Shown: positions 1-11,569 of the stretch, piece after piece | How positions within the stretch are numbered: position 1 is the stretch's first letter | Layout of the letters: each line of letters starts with the position of its first letter | Assembly: GCA_036768485.1 (NCBI GenBank) | Contig: JAVLUZ010000397.1 | Coordinates: 222,402 to 286,401 of the forward strand | Direction: 5' to 3' | From: Mermis nigrescens | Lineage: Eukaryota; Nematoda; Enoplea; Mermithida; Mermithidae | Length of the DNA stretch: 64,000 nt | The notes under the pieces: model-generated | The model's database searches: none | The model's input: only the letters and a program-made list of their open reading frames with translations | Told to the model about the DNA's origin: nothing | Made by a program: the position numbers and the translations under genes

Positions 1-431
1 CTTTGTATACAAGCAAATTCAAGCTGAAGGCTATCGGATTTCCTTTTAGTCGATTCTTTTTCGTTGACTGTTAATTGACGATACTTGTTATTTATGGCTC
101 TGTTCAATTTTGAAACTCTTGAACAATAATTAGTTCAGAATTTACGATTAAAACAGACACTGCATTAAAATCGTGGGTACACTTAAAGAGTGGCCTTTTG
201 AGCGGCGCTACCTATAATATACTTGACCATCCTTTTTCTTATATGTTTATCACAGCGAGTGCGAAATTTGTGTCCCCCTCCCTCACAGCAACAACGGCAC
301 ACGCCTGGAAGGTGTGGTTTTTTTAATCGATGGATAATTAAAAAATTCGATGCCCGTCTTTTTTTGTTTACACTCAATACCGAGTTAACAATGAGTGTGT
401 AGAGTGTAAACCGAAAAATCAAATTATTTGA

Positions 432-1200
432 GGAGGGCCAATTTTTTTAAATGTTGCCCTTGAGTTGTAGATTACGAATCTGAACTTAAATTTTTTTTAC
501 ACTCAGTCGTTGTTACACAAAAGTGTAAAGTATACGTGTTTTTACTCTTTGCGTGTCCTTCAGCTTATCTAACTCAAATTTGGTTTCTGTGCAGTCCAAT
601 TAGTTTTATAATGTAGAGGGTTGCAATGTCTCAAAACTGTATTTTTGTTTGTTCTTTTAACGCAATATTTCTTGATCTGTGATCGTTTTAGTGTAAAGGG
701 TTCGAGACGAAAAACAAAATTTCTTCGAATACTTCGCTAAGTAGGCGGAACATGCTAATTATGCTTTAAATGTGCCCTGACCTTAGCATTACAGATCCTG
801 GTTTATTTTGTTTCTATACACCCAACATTGCCTTATTCGTACAAGTATAAAGTTTACACTGAGATGCAGTTTTCCGCCCAGAGCATTGAGTATCAAACAA
901 TTTGCGGAGGGCCAATTTTTTTAAAATGTTGCCCCTGAGTAGTAGATTACGAATCTAACCTTAAAATTTCTTTCACTCAATGGTTGTGGCACAAAAGTGT
1001 AAAGTATACGGGTTTTTTACTGTTAGCGTGTCCTAAAGCTTATCTAGCTAAATTTTGGTTTCTGTGCAGACAAATTGGTTTTATAATGTAGAGGGCTACA
1101 ATATCTCGAGAGGTAAATTTTTTCTCTTTTAAAGCAATATTTCTTGATCTGTGATCATTTTAGTGTAAAGGGTTCGAGACGAAAAAAGAAATTTCTTCAG
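432..1200. repeat. Two direct repeats of about 300 bp, GTGTAAAC-rich family
   Basis: The block 432-728 recurs at about 906-1200 with the same order of landmarks: ggagggccaattttttt, gtagattacgaatct, gtgtaaagtatacg, tttgatctgtgatc-type sequence and gtgtaaagggttcgagacg. The two copies are roughly 85-90 percent alike by eye. A related, inverted set lies at 17335-18700 in intron 1. No coding potential was seen. Confidence 0.85.
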
Positions 1201-1269
1201 CTACTTGCACCCCCAAGAATTTTGGCGCTGCCCACCCATGGATATATGGCCTGAATTATGAAATAAAAG

Positions 1270-1935
1270 AAGGGAACTAGCGAAGAAAAATGCTCCGATG
1301 GAACAAAAAAAGGGAAATATACTTGAATTTCTTCATTGTTAAGGATGTTAAAGGAGGGGACTAGGAAAAATTTCCCTACGAGTATATGCGCAGAAGCCAT
1401 AGGAATGTGCTAAACAGTTAGACTTCCCCTAAACACCGCAAAAATCGAAGTATATTCTGCGGCCTATGAAAAATGAGGGTGTAGTCACAAAGCGTATTTA
1501 AGTGTTTCGGAAAAGAGCATTGAAGACACTTTCATGACTATTAAATAATCAATGTATTATTTATTTAATGAAATCTTGACCTTCCACAATGCTCTGGAGT
1601 AAACGATAATAGTGTAAACTTTACACCTACATGGCCAACTCAATAGTTTTCTTGAAAAACCACAAAAAATTTCTTGAAATTTTCTAAAATAAAGTAATCA
1701 AAATACTCGCCATCATAATCGAAATGACTACGGAAAATCTGCAGAAACGCGCATAGACCGCAGAATATACTTCGAGTTTTGCGTTGTTTGGGGAAGTCTA
1801 ACTGTTTAGCACATTCCTATGGCATCTGCGCATATAGGGAAAGTGTCCCTAGTCTCCTCCTTTTACATCCTTAACAATGAAGAAATTCAAGTACATTTAC
1901 CTTTTTTGTTCCTTCGGAGCATTTTTCTTTGCTTA
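1270..1935. mobile_element. Foldback element P, copy 1
   Basis: Inverted arms at about 1270-1466 and 1757-1935 match along nearly 190 bp, starting from AAGAAAAATGCTCCGATGG and reaching CAGAATATACTTCGA at the inner end. The core is about 290 bp without an open frame. The same element recurs at 16325-17160. No clear target-site duplication was found. Confidence 0.85.
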
Positions 1936-2014
1936 CTATGTATATACGTAGTACCGGTAGGTACCGATATCGGTATTGGCTGAATATAAGGTATGTATGT
2001 ACCTACCCGTGCAC

Positions 2015-2276
2015 CATACGTGGGCAGCACGAAAATTCTGGGGGAGGGGGTGCAAGATTTTTTAGAGGTCAAAAAATTGCCTTAAAAATGATGGTATGGC
2101 GGAAAAAACACAATTGTTCAACGTTTCTCATCGAGTACTATCCATTGGCATCAAAAAATTGCGAAAAAAACAAAAAATGTCGAAAACTGAATTCTGGAGG
2201 TAATTTGATCTCTGGGGGTATCTTGGTTTCTCGGGGAGAGGGGTGCATACCCCCAAACCCCCCACGCCCAGGTATG
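2015..2276 (+). mobile_element. Family A non-autonomous hAT-like element, copy 1
   Basis: 262 bp with ends CATACGTGGGCAGC and, at the other side, CACGCCCAGGTATG. It is flanked by CCGTGCAC (2007-2014) and CCGCGCAC (2277-2284), an 8-bp duplication with one mismatch. The conserved middle includes a TCGAGTACTATCCATTGGCA segment. Three more copies are in the window. It has no transposase. Confidence 0.82.
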
Positions 2277-2479
2277 CCGCGCACCACAAGCTGTTGACCC
2301 TTTCGCATAAACAACATGAAAATGTAGGTACACTAAACCTTGCGCTTGTGGCACAATTAGATACACAAAGCTTTTAGTATGTGTGATGCAAAACCTTTTT
2401 GTGCATGGCAATCGTTGCATCGTTGTAAATGGATCACAACAGCGGTTTAAAGTGACGATAAGCCATATTGCACATAGCA

Positions 2480-3540
2480 ATCAATAGACAGGCAAGCAGC
2501 GTGCCGGCCGATTTTTATCATCAAGGGCGCTTAAAGCCCTTTATAGTCTGTTTTTAACCTGTCTTATTACTGTAATACTCGATTATTACGTTACGGAGTT
2601 AGGAGTGATCCGAGTTATCTGTCGAAAAGTGAAAAAATCAAAGTTACAGTAATAAGCACTTTCGATTACCGTTTGTTTTCATGCAGGTTGTAACTTATGT
2701 GCGCTTTGCTATGGAGTTCTCTTAGCGCGCGCCTAGGGACTTGCTGATTAAGTACTTGCAGTATGTACGGATATCCCAACCAGCAGCACGCCGCCAGAGA
2801 AGATACCCAACACACAACAACTACGAAAACAACAACCCACAATAAGTACCTTCAGGGCTTACCTAAGTACCTTGCTACACCTAGCGCTGGTTAAGGTGCA
2901 ACGGCCAAAGCCTAAGTACCTATTACCTAAAGACTCCACGGACGTGGCAGGTCCGGTACCTAAGGAGTCTGCGGGCAGGGGAATCCGACCGCAACACCTA
3001 ACACCGGAGTAAATAGATAACCCTGGAATTTTCCCTAGGTCCTTGGACCTCTTTTAGACCAAAAGAATAATTTTTCGCGAAAAGAATTAAAAGGTTTCGC
3101 GCCAGATTACCTATGGCGAAACTAATTATAAATTTTGGTTCCGGTAGCACTCTGAACAATAATCACAACAACAAAGAGCTCTAGTCCGGGCTGTCATCAT
3201 CTATAAAAATTATGTAATAATTTTTATACTTTTTGGTTCGAAATCGGATTGATGAATTTTGAAAGAAATGATAACAAAAAAGGTTTTACTCAAAAGAATC
3301 CGGCAAAAGCAAAGCCGATTCCAAATCCCAAACTGCCTGCGATATAATGCACCTCTAGACATTTAGTTTTCTTGCTTTTATCTAATCAAACCAATTTACA
3401 GTCTTAGGCGCTGATAAAGTCGAAGACGACACGCCAGGAATTAAAAAGGCACTTCTGCCACACCAGCCGAACTAATTATGGCTGAGGGGGTATTAAAGTA
3501 AGAAAGAAAAAAGGGATTATAATTTGTTGACCGTAAAGGG
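2480..3540. other. Unassigned upstream region
   Basis: I recognise no gene or repeat family here. Part of it (about 2700-3010) is richer in GC than its surroundings and free of the common repeats, so it may be an old transposon fragment or unique sequence. Confidence 0.4.
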
Positions 3541-3579
3541 CGCTACTTGCGCACGGATTTTCCCGGTCTCTGCAAAGGC

Positions 3580-3885
3580 TTAACGTGAATAACGGTCACG
3601 TCGCCTATGATTTAAATGTAAAGAAATTAAAGGGGACTTACATGGGTTCCACAGTAAATTCGCATGTCGTGTCCCCCGCAACACGTGGCGAAATAAGGTC
3701 CAACCAATTGACACTGCGTGGCTGGATAGCCTCCGCATGTCCCACTGTCGGATTCTTTCCGACTGTAAAGTAGTCGAAAAACATGGCTGGATCGATGAAA
3801 TGGAACACAAAGACCGGATGGTCATACTAGACGCACTAAGGTGCGATGTAGTCGTTAGTGTAAACGACATGTGTAGATACAGCAT
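3580..3885 (-). pseudogene. Possible decayed LINE ORF2 3' end
   Basis: The minus-strand frame contains GWTLFRHVLRG, which resembles the GH(V/I)LR segment after the reverse transcriptase domain of some non-LTR retrotransposons, followed by an RRRDR stretch. The frame is short and appears shifted after this motif. The evidence is one motif only. Confidence 0.3.
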
Positions 3886-3947
3886 CTACAAGGTTAAAAA
3901 ACAGAGTTGTTTTTCCGTAAGCGTTGCGAATTGACTTTTATGCGCGG

Positions 3948-4109
<162 letters not shown>

Positions 4110-4454
4110 GTCTCGTAAAGTTGTAGTGGTAAAGTAGGTAACTATATAATGAATGTACGTAAGCACAGAAAAGAATTAAAGACGTAATTTATTTATTTAT
4201 TTTTTAATTTATTGATATATTTATTCATAAAAATGAAAACAAACAAATTTATTTACATCTATAGTCTATTTCGCGGATATCTTGTGCACGAATCGCAATT
4301 TTTGAGCCATTAAAAATCGACAAAAGCTATTTAAACTGAAGCAACAATCCTGATATTATGTATAGCAATTATTAGGAATTTTAAGTTTTAATAAGCAAAT
4401 GCTATTGCTTTAGGGTGCCAAGGCACCACAATTGTAGATACTCGCTTCAACGAT

Positions 4455-4814
4455 GAAAATTGATTTTCAATAACAAGGTTTTACGCAATTAATTTAATTT
4501 AAACATGACGATCACGTTTGCTATTATGTAGATTTCATTTTGTATCGAGCAGTAGCATCTACTGTAATTTAGCGTACAGATTTGCCAAGTGCTCTTGTCA
4601 AAAATCCCCTAATTTTTACCTCAAACTGCCGAAAATTGTTTTTCAATAACAAGGTTTTACGCAATTAATTTAATTTAGGCATGACAATCACGTTTGCTAT
4701 TATATAGATTTCATATCGTATCGCGCAGTGGCACCTACTGTAATTTGGCGTACAGACAGACAGGGTTGCCAAGCGCTCTTAACTAAAATCCACCAATTTT
4801 AACCTCAAACTGCC
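4455..4814 (+). repeat. Tandem duplication, about 176-bp unit
   Basis: Unit 1 (4455-4630) and unit 2 (4631-4814) both run from GAAAATTG..TTTTCAATAAC through CACGTTTGCTATTAT to CTCAAACTGCC. They differ by scattered substitutions and a short insertion in unit 2. No coding signal was seen. Confidence 0.88.
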
Positions 4815-4884
4815 TAAAAAACCCGAACCAATGGTCAAGCATAGGCGCAAAAACCTCAATCGTTAAAGAATGCCTTTAACGGTC

Positions 4885-7262
4885 TCAACAAACTCCAGAA
4901 ATGGGGAAAACTCCCAACTTGGCACATACTCCTCTCCTCAGCCATTCATCGGGGAAAGGTAAAATCCGGGAATGTAAATGGAAAATGGAAAATGGGTTAA
5001 AGCCGGAAATGGAAAATGGAAAAATGAGGTAAAAGCCGGAAAATGAAAAATGGAAAATGGAAATGGAAAATTTTCCATTTCCTTCATTTTCAACGGAAAA
5101 TGGTTCATTTTCGAAACTTTCCGTCGTTAATGTCAAACTCATGTCGTTTCTCACCAAATTTCTCTATTTTTGAAGAAATTTCGAAAGCGTAACTAAAAAT
5201 GGAAAAGTATTCAAAGACGAAAAAACGAAAAACTGTTCATTTCTTCGTCTTTTCACTCAAAATTCTCCTCTTTTGAAAAAAATTGACCTTTCAGATCCGA
5301 AAAAATCGTCATCCACTTCGAATACAACGATTTCGTCACAGATGGAGGAAAATCGCCGGAAAATGGAAAAATAGGGTAAAACCCGGAAATGGAAAATGGA
5401 AAATGGAAAATTTTCCGTTTCCTCTATTTTCAACGGAAAATCTTAATTTTCGAAATTTTCGGTCGTAAATGTCGAAATCATGTCGTTTCTCACCAAATTT
5501 CACTATTTTTCAAAGAAATTTTAAAAGCGCAACTAAAAATGGAAAAAATTCAACAAATTTTTTCCATTTTTGTTGAAAAAGCGCAACGTTTTTTTCCATT
5601 TTTGTAGACTTTCCATTTTTAGTTACGCTTTCGAAATTTTGGCTAAACTTTACTATATGGTGTGAACGGAAAACTTGCAGATGCACGTGGAAAGGAACAA
5701 AATTGATTGAAATGAGGAGGACTTGCATAAAGAAAGTGCGGAAAAAAATTTTATGAAAAACGGACCAATATTGGTGAAGATAGAGTTACTCAGGATATAG
5801 CTACATTAAAGTGAGGTATTTTACAGTTTACCAAAAATGTTCCGACTTTGGGCTGAAAACATATGTATCTGACATTTTCAAGGTCGCTGATTACGAAAAA
5901 ATAACTTATTTTACGGAAAAAGATTTTGTTTGAAAATTTTTAAATTTGAAAAAACAATTTTTTGCATGTTCTTTTTGTCTAGATATATAATGTGAAAATT
6001 CAAGTTTCTGCTCAAATGACGCTTAGGCTTAGGCTTAGTTTATTTGAGGAAGTGTTTTCGGCTGCTTAGGTCGAGGTCGCTCCCGCTTAGGTCGAGGTAT
6101 AGATGCTTAGGTCAACGTATAGATGCTTAGGTCGATGCATAGATGCTTAGGTCGACCTAAGTTGGGTACATGTTATTCTGCATTTCACTGTTTGAATCTT
6201 CAAATGGTTGGAACTTTAAGATAATCCAAAAATGCTGTTTGAATCGTATTTAAGTAGAAATCTTTAACTGGATGTAAACAATGCTGAAAATAGTGAAATT
6301 AAAAAAAATTTCTTGAAAATTTGGGCAAAAAATTACAAAAAAAATTTTTCTCTAATCTTGGTTTCAATGCAGTATTACTTAATTTTTTGTAATCTGCGAC
6401 CTTAAAAATGGCAGGAATATATTAATTAGTTAAAATTGGAAACCTGTGATAAACTTCTAAAATTCCTTAAAGTGGCTCAAAATGGTGAATGTCGAAGTAT
6501 GATGTTTGAAGTACCGTAACTCTGTGAGTTTTGTATGGATTTGGTTTATTATCTTTTTCCGCGTCTTTTAGTGACACAAAGTATCGTTTTTGCGCAATCG
6601 TATGGCAGTTCTGCCGAAATGGCGCAAAATCGGCGCACACCATATTCTTCAAAAACTCCGAAATTTTTCAAAAATAGAGAAATTTGGTGAAAAACGACAT
6701 GAGTTTGACATTTACGATCGAAAATTTTGAAAATTAACCATTTTCCATTGAAAACAAATAAAATGGAAAATTTTCCATTTTCAATTTTCCATTTCCGGGT
6801 TTTACCCTATTTTTCCATTTTCCGGCGATTTTCCATCTGCGACGAAATCGTTGTACTCGAAGTAGATAACGATTTTTTCGGATCTGGAAGGTCAATTTTT
6901 TCAAAAGGAGAACTTAGAGTGAAAAGACGAAGAAATGAACAATTTTCAGTTTTTTCCATTTTTTGTAGACTTTCCATTTTTAGTTACGCTTTTGAAATTT
7001 CTTCGAAAATAGATAAATTTGGGGAAAAACGACATGAGTATGACATTTATGACCGAAAATTTTGAAAATAAACCATTTTCCGTTGAAAATAAAGGAAATG
7101 GAAAATTTTCCATTTTCCATTTCCGACTTTTACCCACTTTTCCATTTTCCATTTCCCATTTTCCGGCTTTTACCCATTTTTCCATTTTCCATTTCCATTT
7201 TCCATTTCCATTTCCATTTCCGGATTTTACCCACGCCCCATTCATCCACGTTGTTATGGGCA
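4885..7262. mobile_element. Foldback element K, about 2.4 kb
   Basis: A left arm (about 4911-5660) and an inverted right arm (about 6655-7255) share blocks rich in GGAAAATGGAAAATTTTCC, plus longer unique stretches such as ACTAAAAATGGAAAA, the AAATTTCTTCTATTTTT-like block and a GATCCGAAAAAATCGT-like block. The arms contain partial internal duplications. The loop (5660-6655) holds a 20-bp tandem repeat. A short fragment of the same composition lies at 11610-11735. Confidence 0.8.
6064..6162 (+). repeat. 20-bp tandem repeat GCTTAGGTCGAGGTATAGAT
   Basis: Five units begin at 6064, 6085, 6105, 6125 and 6145. Each starts GCTTAGGTC and ends in a TATAGAT-like segment. It lies in the loop of foldback element K. 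Confidence 0.9.
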
Positions 7263-7374
7263 TTCCTTTCCTACGTCTAGTTGAGGCATTCGTGTAGCTG
7301 GTTCACATATGTATGTATCAAAATATATTATAAGGACATATGTATGCAGTCGGTAGCATCTGAGGAAGCGAAAG

Positions 7375-7455
7375 AAAGTTGCTGGCAGCCGGATTCGAAA
7401 CGTGGACCTCTTACTCCAAAAAGTCCAGAACCATAGCCAATCGACTAACACTGGT
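7375..7455 (-). repeat. tRNA-like sequence, possible SINE head or tRNA relic
   Basis: On the minus strand TTAGTCGATTGGCTATGG resembles a pol III A box and GTTTCGAATCC a B box, spaced as in a tRNA. The T stem does not pair properly and no acceptor stem is convincing, so a functional tRNA is unlikely. Confidence 0.35.
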
Positions 7456-7493
7456 TTATATCGATAAAGAATGCGAGGTATTCAATTTTATCA

Positions 7494-7733
7494 TTGGCTT
7501 ACCTTTACCATGTCATGCTGATCAAGGCTTTCAAAACTTATGTCAGACCTATTCTTAAATATAGTATTGTAGTTTGGAACCCTTATCTCATCAAGGACAT
7601 TAATTTAGTCGGAAATATACAACAAAGGACGTTATCTTATAATTGGCGGCTTCACTTTGATTTAAGCATGGTATATTCCATCGTCAAATTTCAGACCCGG
7701 CACTTATTCAGTTTCGGAAGACAAAAATTTTGA
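7494..7733 (+). pseudogene. LINE reverse transcriptase fragment
   Basis: The frame contains KTYVRPILKYSIVVWNPYL followed by IKDINLVGNIQQR. This matches the conserved (Y/K)VRPILEY..VWNP..KKDI..(I/V)E..QRR segment after the palm of Jockey/CR1-type non-LTR retrotransposon reverse transcriptases. The fragment is cut on both sides: no catalytic FADD motif, endonuclease or poly(A) tail is nearby. Confidence 0.75.
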
Positions 7734-7739
7734 AAATTT

Positions 7740-8310
7740 TTTTCCTTCCAAAATTACAATTTTTAGGGTAATTTTGCACGCCAATAACGAATCCAGCATT
7801 CATTTTTGATTTCAGACAAAATTTGGGTAAAAATAAGGTTTTTTGTCATTTTTGTAAAAAATTTCAAAAAAAGTTTTTGGGATATTTTTCAGTTTTCAAT
7901 TTTAGGCGACAGCAATTGCTTGCGGATTCAAATTGGTGCCAGACATGGGCTAAACCTAAGGCATAAATGGAGCAAAAATTGCTCCACTCACCCCGCAATT
8001 TTTGCTCCATTTATCTCAGGCTTAGCCCATGCGCTGGCATCAATGTGAATTCACATAACTAAGCCTAAGCCTAAGACATTGGTAACCCTGCTCAGTCACA
8101 TATTGTTGAAATTATTGAAAAATTACAAAAGCGTGATTTTTCATCCGAATTCTGTCAGTAAATAAAGGCTGAATGCTAAATTCGTCATCAGCATGCAAAA
8201 TTACCATAGAATGTGCAAAAAAGAAGAAAAAAATTTTTTTTTGAAATTTTTCACAAAAATGACAAAAACCTGATTTTTTACCCAAATTTTGTCTTTGGTC
8301 AGTCATATGA
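7740..8310. repeat. Palindromic repeat with central hairpin
   Basis: The sequence around 7815-7880 (ACAAAATTTGGGTAAAAA and after) recurs inverted at about 8225-8305. A further hairpin with arms near 7948-7990 and 7997-8036 uses AAATGGAGCAAAAATTGC on one side and its complement on the other. This is a foldback structure without coding capacity. Confidence 0.75.
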
Positions 8311-8420
8311 ATCTACAGAACAATCCAAGCACTGCTTTATTTGTTTTCGACTTGAGTTAAATCGAACCAGTTAGATGGCAGCTTTCACCGGAAACTACTT
8401 GCTGTATAAGTACTTATAAC

Positions 8421-9245
8421 TAGAGCTGTGCCGGGGCCGCCTTTTTTTGCCAGGGCCGGGCCGGGTGCGCCGGGCCTGGCCGGGGCCAATGATAGCGGGC
8501 TTTACCATGCTCATAGTACGACCCTGCCCTACCCCCTATATGTACCTATGCATATATTCTTGCTTGTAGATATGCACGTCAAGCGCTAATATTTGTTGGG
8601 ATTACAAGATATAACAGAACATGGGCATCGGGGGATTCTAAACCCCCAGAATTCACATTCTCCCCCAAAAAAAAATCCGCTAGACCCCCAGAAATTAATT
8701 TTCAGAATTTTTTCTGTTTTTATGCGGTTTTTTGATGCTAATGGATAGCTCTCATTGAGAAACGCGAGAAAACGGTTTTTTTTCGCTCTACCATATATTA
8801 TCAGGCACTTTTTGACTTTGAAACATTTTGGACCCCCTAGAATTTTTGAGCTGCCCATGTATGGATTTAACTCCTCTGACTTGGATGCGTTTCTCAATGT
8901 GCTTTACTTTGCACTTTTTTTAGGCTTATTATTCTATTTGTTCTGATAGATGTAGCTGTCTGCTACCAAGCAAGCTGGAAATGCTCATCTATATGAATTG
9001 CAATTTAAAATCAAACTAGAAATTTTCACCAATCTGACATAGGGATATAAAGATTTGAATTAGCAAGATCTGTGGTTTGCTTGAAATTGAGTTTGAAGGT
9101 AAATCTGCCCAAAACATCAATTTTCTACATTATAATCAACTCTAACATTGGCCCCGGCCTTGGTGCCGGGGCTAGCTTGGCCCCCGGCCCAGTCGGGCGC
9201 CGGGGCCTAGGCCCGCGCGCCGGGGCCGGGGCCTGGCCCTGGCTA
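8421..9245. mobile_element. Family E hAT-like element, CCGGGG-array type (E4)
   Basis: 825 bp flanked by perfect 8-bp duplications CTTATAAC (8413-8420 and 9246-9253). The ends are TAGAGCTGTGCCGGGGCC and GGCCTGGCCCTGGCTA, giving an imperfect terminal inverted repeat. Both subterminal regions are dense in CCGGGGCC-type motifs, in strong contrast to the AT-rich middle. It carries a family A copy and no transposase. Confidence 0.85.
8618..8864 (-). mobile_element. Family A element, copy 2 (inside E4)
   Basis: An inverted copy of the element at 2015-2276, with ATGGATAGC..TCATTGAGAAACG in the middle and CTGCCCATGTATGG at the right end. It is nested within E4. Confidence 0.75.
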
Positions 9246-10203
9246 CTTATAACGTGGCTATTTTAATACGTATGTGAATCAGCTACGCCTTAGTTGACAC
9301 CTTTTTTGTGTGCACGGTTACTTTGCTAGCAGTAAGCGTATGTGGAAGAGCTTGATGGTGGTTCTCCTAGGTTCTCAAATGCGCTGATTCCATTGGTGAC
9401 ATTCTTCAAGTACAAAGTTGCGCGCATAAGGATTAAAACAATAAGCATGACAACAAATCTATGTATGGACAAGTGTTTTTTTTGTACAATGTCCGTTTGT
9501 ACATGTACAAAGATGGTCCCCAGTAGTCTTTGTACATTTTGTACATGTAAATTTTTGTGTACCATAATATAGTACAGTAGCGATTTTAGTGTGGTAAAAC
9601 AGGGTTTTCGATTTTTGGTAGTGTATTTTATAGGGATGCAACGGATAACCGGATCCGGATCCGTAATTATCCGGTTTTATTCTAGATCCGGATCCGGTAT
9701 TTTGAAAAATTAAGATCCGGATACGGATCCGGTATTTTTGAAAAATAAGATTCGGATCCGGATCCGTTATTTTTACAGTTTAAAACGGATCCAAGAGATT
9801 GATAAAATATCATTAAACCTTGAATTTTATTGAGAAACAACATCATTACGAGACAAAAGCTTTACTTTGATTGACTCAATACTCAAATTCAATGACAGGC
9901 AAATTGTATTTAAGAAACAACAGTTTTTCTGCAACAAAAGAAAATGGTAGATTGCTCAAAGTCATAAGCTCAACTAACCGCTCATCTAAATCAATTGATC
10001 TTGCATCATCGTTATTCCATTTTTTACCCTTAAATCGTACATAAGTTAATTAGGAATCCTCTCATAAAAATAAAATATTTCATACAGCAAGTAAGCATGC
10101 TTCCATTATCATTTGCACTTCTTGGTTTTCCTGTTTAAAAGCAGTCTTTTCGCAATCTGCGCGTTTTTCTCAAAGGAAAGTAGACATGCTTGACACGAAT
10201 CTT

Positions 10204-10329
10204 CTACAATCTGTGCTTAACAAGAATACCTTTTTCCTTTTCTTCGATCTGATGGGACTCCTCTGCTTTGAACTTTTTATAATCCGCCGCATGCTTAGTT
10301 TGTAGATGCTTTTTCATACAGGTGGTACC
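10204..10329 (-). pseudogene. hAT transposase BED zinc-finger remnant in E1
   Basis: The minus strand reads GTTCMKKHLQTKHAADYKKF and reaches a stop at 10204-10206. The spacing H-x4-H after T-x-x-(M/L)-x-(K/R)-H-L is that of the C-terminal half of a BED-type zinc finger found at the N-terminus of hAT transposases. The N-terminal cysteine half is cut off at about 10329 by a family D insertion. The transposase core is absent or unreadable. Confidence 0.6.
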
Positions 10330-10575
10330 AGTGTTTTTTTTGAACTCGGCAAAGATTTTTCCTGGATGTACAAAGACTTTTCGGGACCCTTTTTTTACAT
10401 GTACAAAGATTTTTGGGAAGACAAAAATTGCAAAAAAGGTCTGAAATTCGCAAAAATTTTCGCCGAAATGAGTAACTGTGTGTTGTATATATCTTTATAA
10501 TGGCAGAAATTGGATTTCAAAAGGAAAAATGTCAAATTTTCGATAGTGATTTTCGCCCTTAGAGACGCAGAAAAA
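10328..10575 (+). mobile_element. Partial family D element inside E1
   Basis: It begins CAGTGTTTTTTTTGAACTC and continues with the D-type TTTTTACATGTACAAAGATT and GGAAGACAAAAATTGC sequences, then stops near 10575 without a right end. This is the innermost level of a three-level nest. Confidence 0.65.
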
Positions 10576-11569
10576 AACCAAGCTCATGCAGCTTTACTTA
10601 TTTCATCACTCTACAATAATTCTGCTTCTGAAACTAATGAGCACCGTACTTGCGAACAAAAATTTAAGTATTAATAAATTAAGCGTTCATAATGCATATT
10701 CATGGATCCGGATCCGGATCTGTTATTATCCGTTATTTTGATAATTAAAGATCCGGATCCGTTATTTTAAATTTTATGGATACGTATCCGGATCCGTTAT
10801 TTTGAATTGTCATCGGATCCGGATCCGATATTATTGGAAAACCCGGATCTGTTGCATCCCTAGTATTTATTTTAGCTGATTTCTGGGTTTCTGACGCCAA
10901 AAATTACTAAAAATTGTCTCAAAACGGCGCGAAGCGCTGAAAAATTTGACATTTTTCCATTCTAAATGCAAATTCTGCCAATTTTAAAGATATTTAGGAC
11001 AAACAATTACTCATTTCGGCGCGAAGCGCCGAAAATTTTCTGGAATTTTACACTTTTTCACAGTTTTTGTCTTCCCAAAAATCTTCGTACATTTTGTACA
11101 CGCAAATTTTTGGGTACTATAATATGGTACAGTAGCGATTTTAGTGTGGTAAAAACAGAATTGTTCGACTTTTGGTAATGTATTTCAGCTGATTTTTGGA
11201 TCTTTAAGGGCAAAAATCACTAATAATTGTCTTAAAACGGCGCGAAGCGCCGAAAAATTTGACATTTTTCCATTTGAAATGCAATTTCTGCCATTATAAA
11301 AATATATAGAACACACAATTACTGATTTCGGCGCGGAGTGCTGAAAATCTTTGCGAATTTCAGACCTTTTGCAAATTTTGTTTTCCCAAAAATCTTGGTA
11401 CATGTACAAAGACGGTCCCAAAAAGTCTTTGTTTATCGGGAAAAATCTTTGCCGAGTACAAAAAACACTGGTATGGACAGCTGTGGAAGCAGGGTACTGG
11501 CACTAACTTGTATTTTTAAACCCAGGAAATGGTTCTAAATATCCACTGGCTTGTTGTTAACAATGTCAT

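Larger units (their letters stand above)
9631..10862. mobile_element. Family E hAT-like element, GGATCC-array type (E1)
   Basis: 1232 bp with ends TAGGGATGCAACGG and CTGTTGCATCCCTA. The flank GTATTTTA (9623-9630) matches the right flank GTATTTAT except for a small indel; comparison with uninterrupted D copies shows the insertion point. Both subtermini carry GGATCCGGATCC and ATCCGTTATTTT repeats in the same orientation. It holds a BED-finger remnant on the minus strand and a partial family D copy. Confidence 0.85.
9471..11470. mobile_element. Family D hAT-like composite, copy 1, with nested E1
   Basis: Flanked by perfect 8-bp duplications GTATGGAC (9463-9470 and 11471-11478). Ends are AAGTGTTTTTTTTG and GTACAAAAAACACTG. 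The D sequence is interrupted by E1 at 9631-10862. The second half reads like two D copies fused near 11090, inside a TTTGTACATTTTGTACA-like repeat, which suggests recombination between copies. It contains GGCGCGAAGCGC hairpins at 10926, 11018 and 11239. Confidence 0.85.

Noticed and set aside
6004..6030. TTAGGC-like repeats resembling a telomere motif (also near 8055 and 11565)
   Set aside because: Only two or three units at each place, within transposon-rich sequence; this does not support a telomere or an interstitial telomeric array.
7378..7452. A functional tRNA gene on the minus strand
   Set aside because: A- and B-box-like segments are present, but the T stem and acceptor stem do not pair, so only a relic or SINE head is reported.
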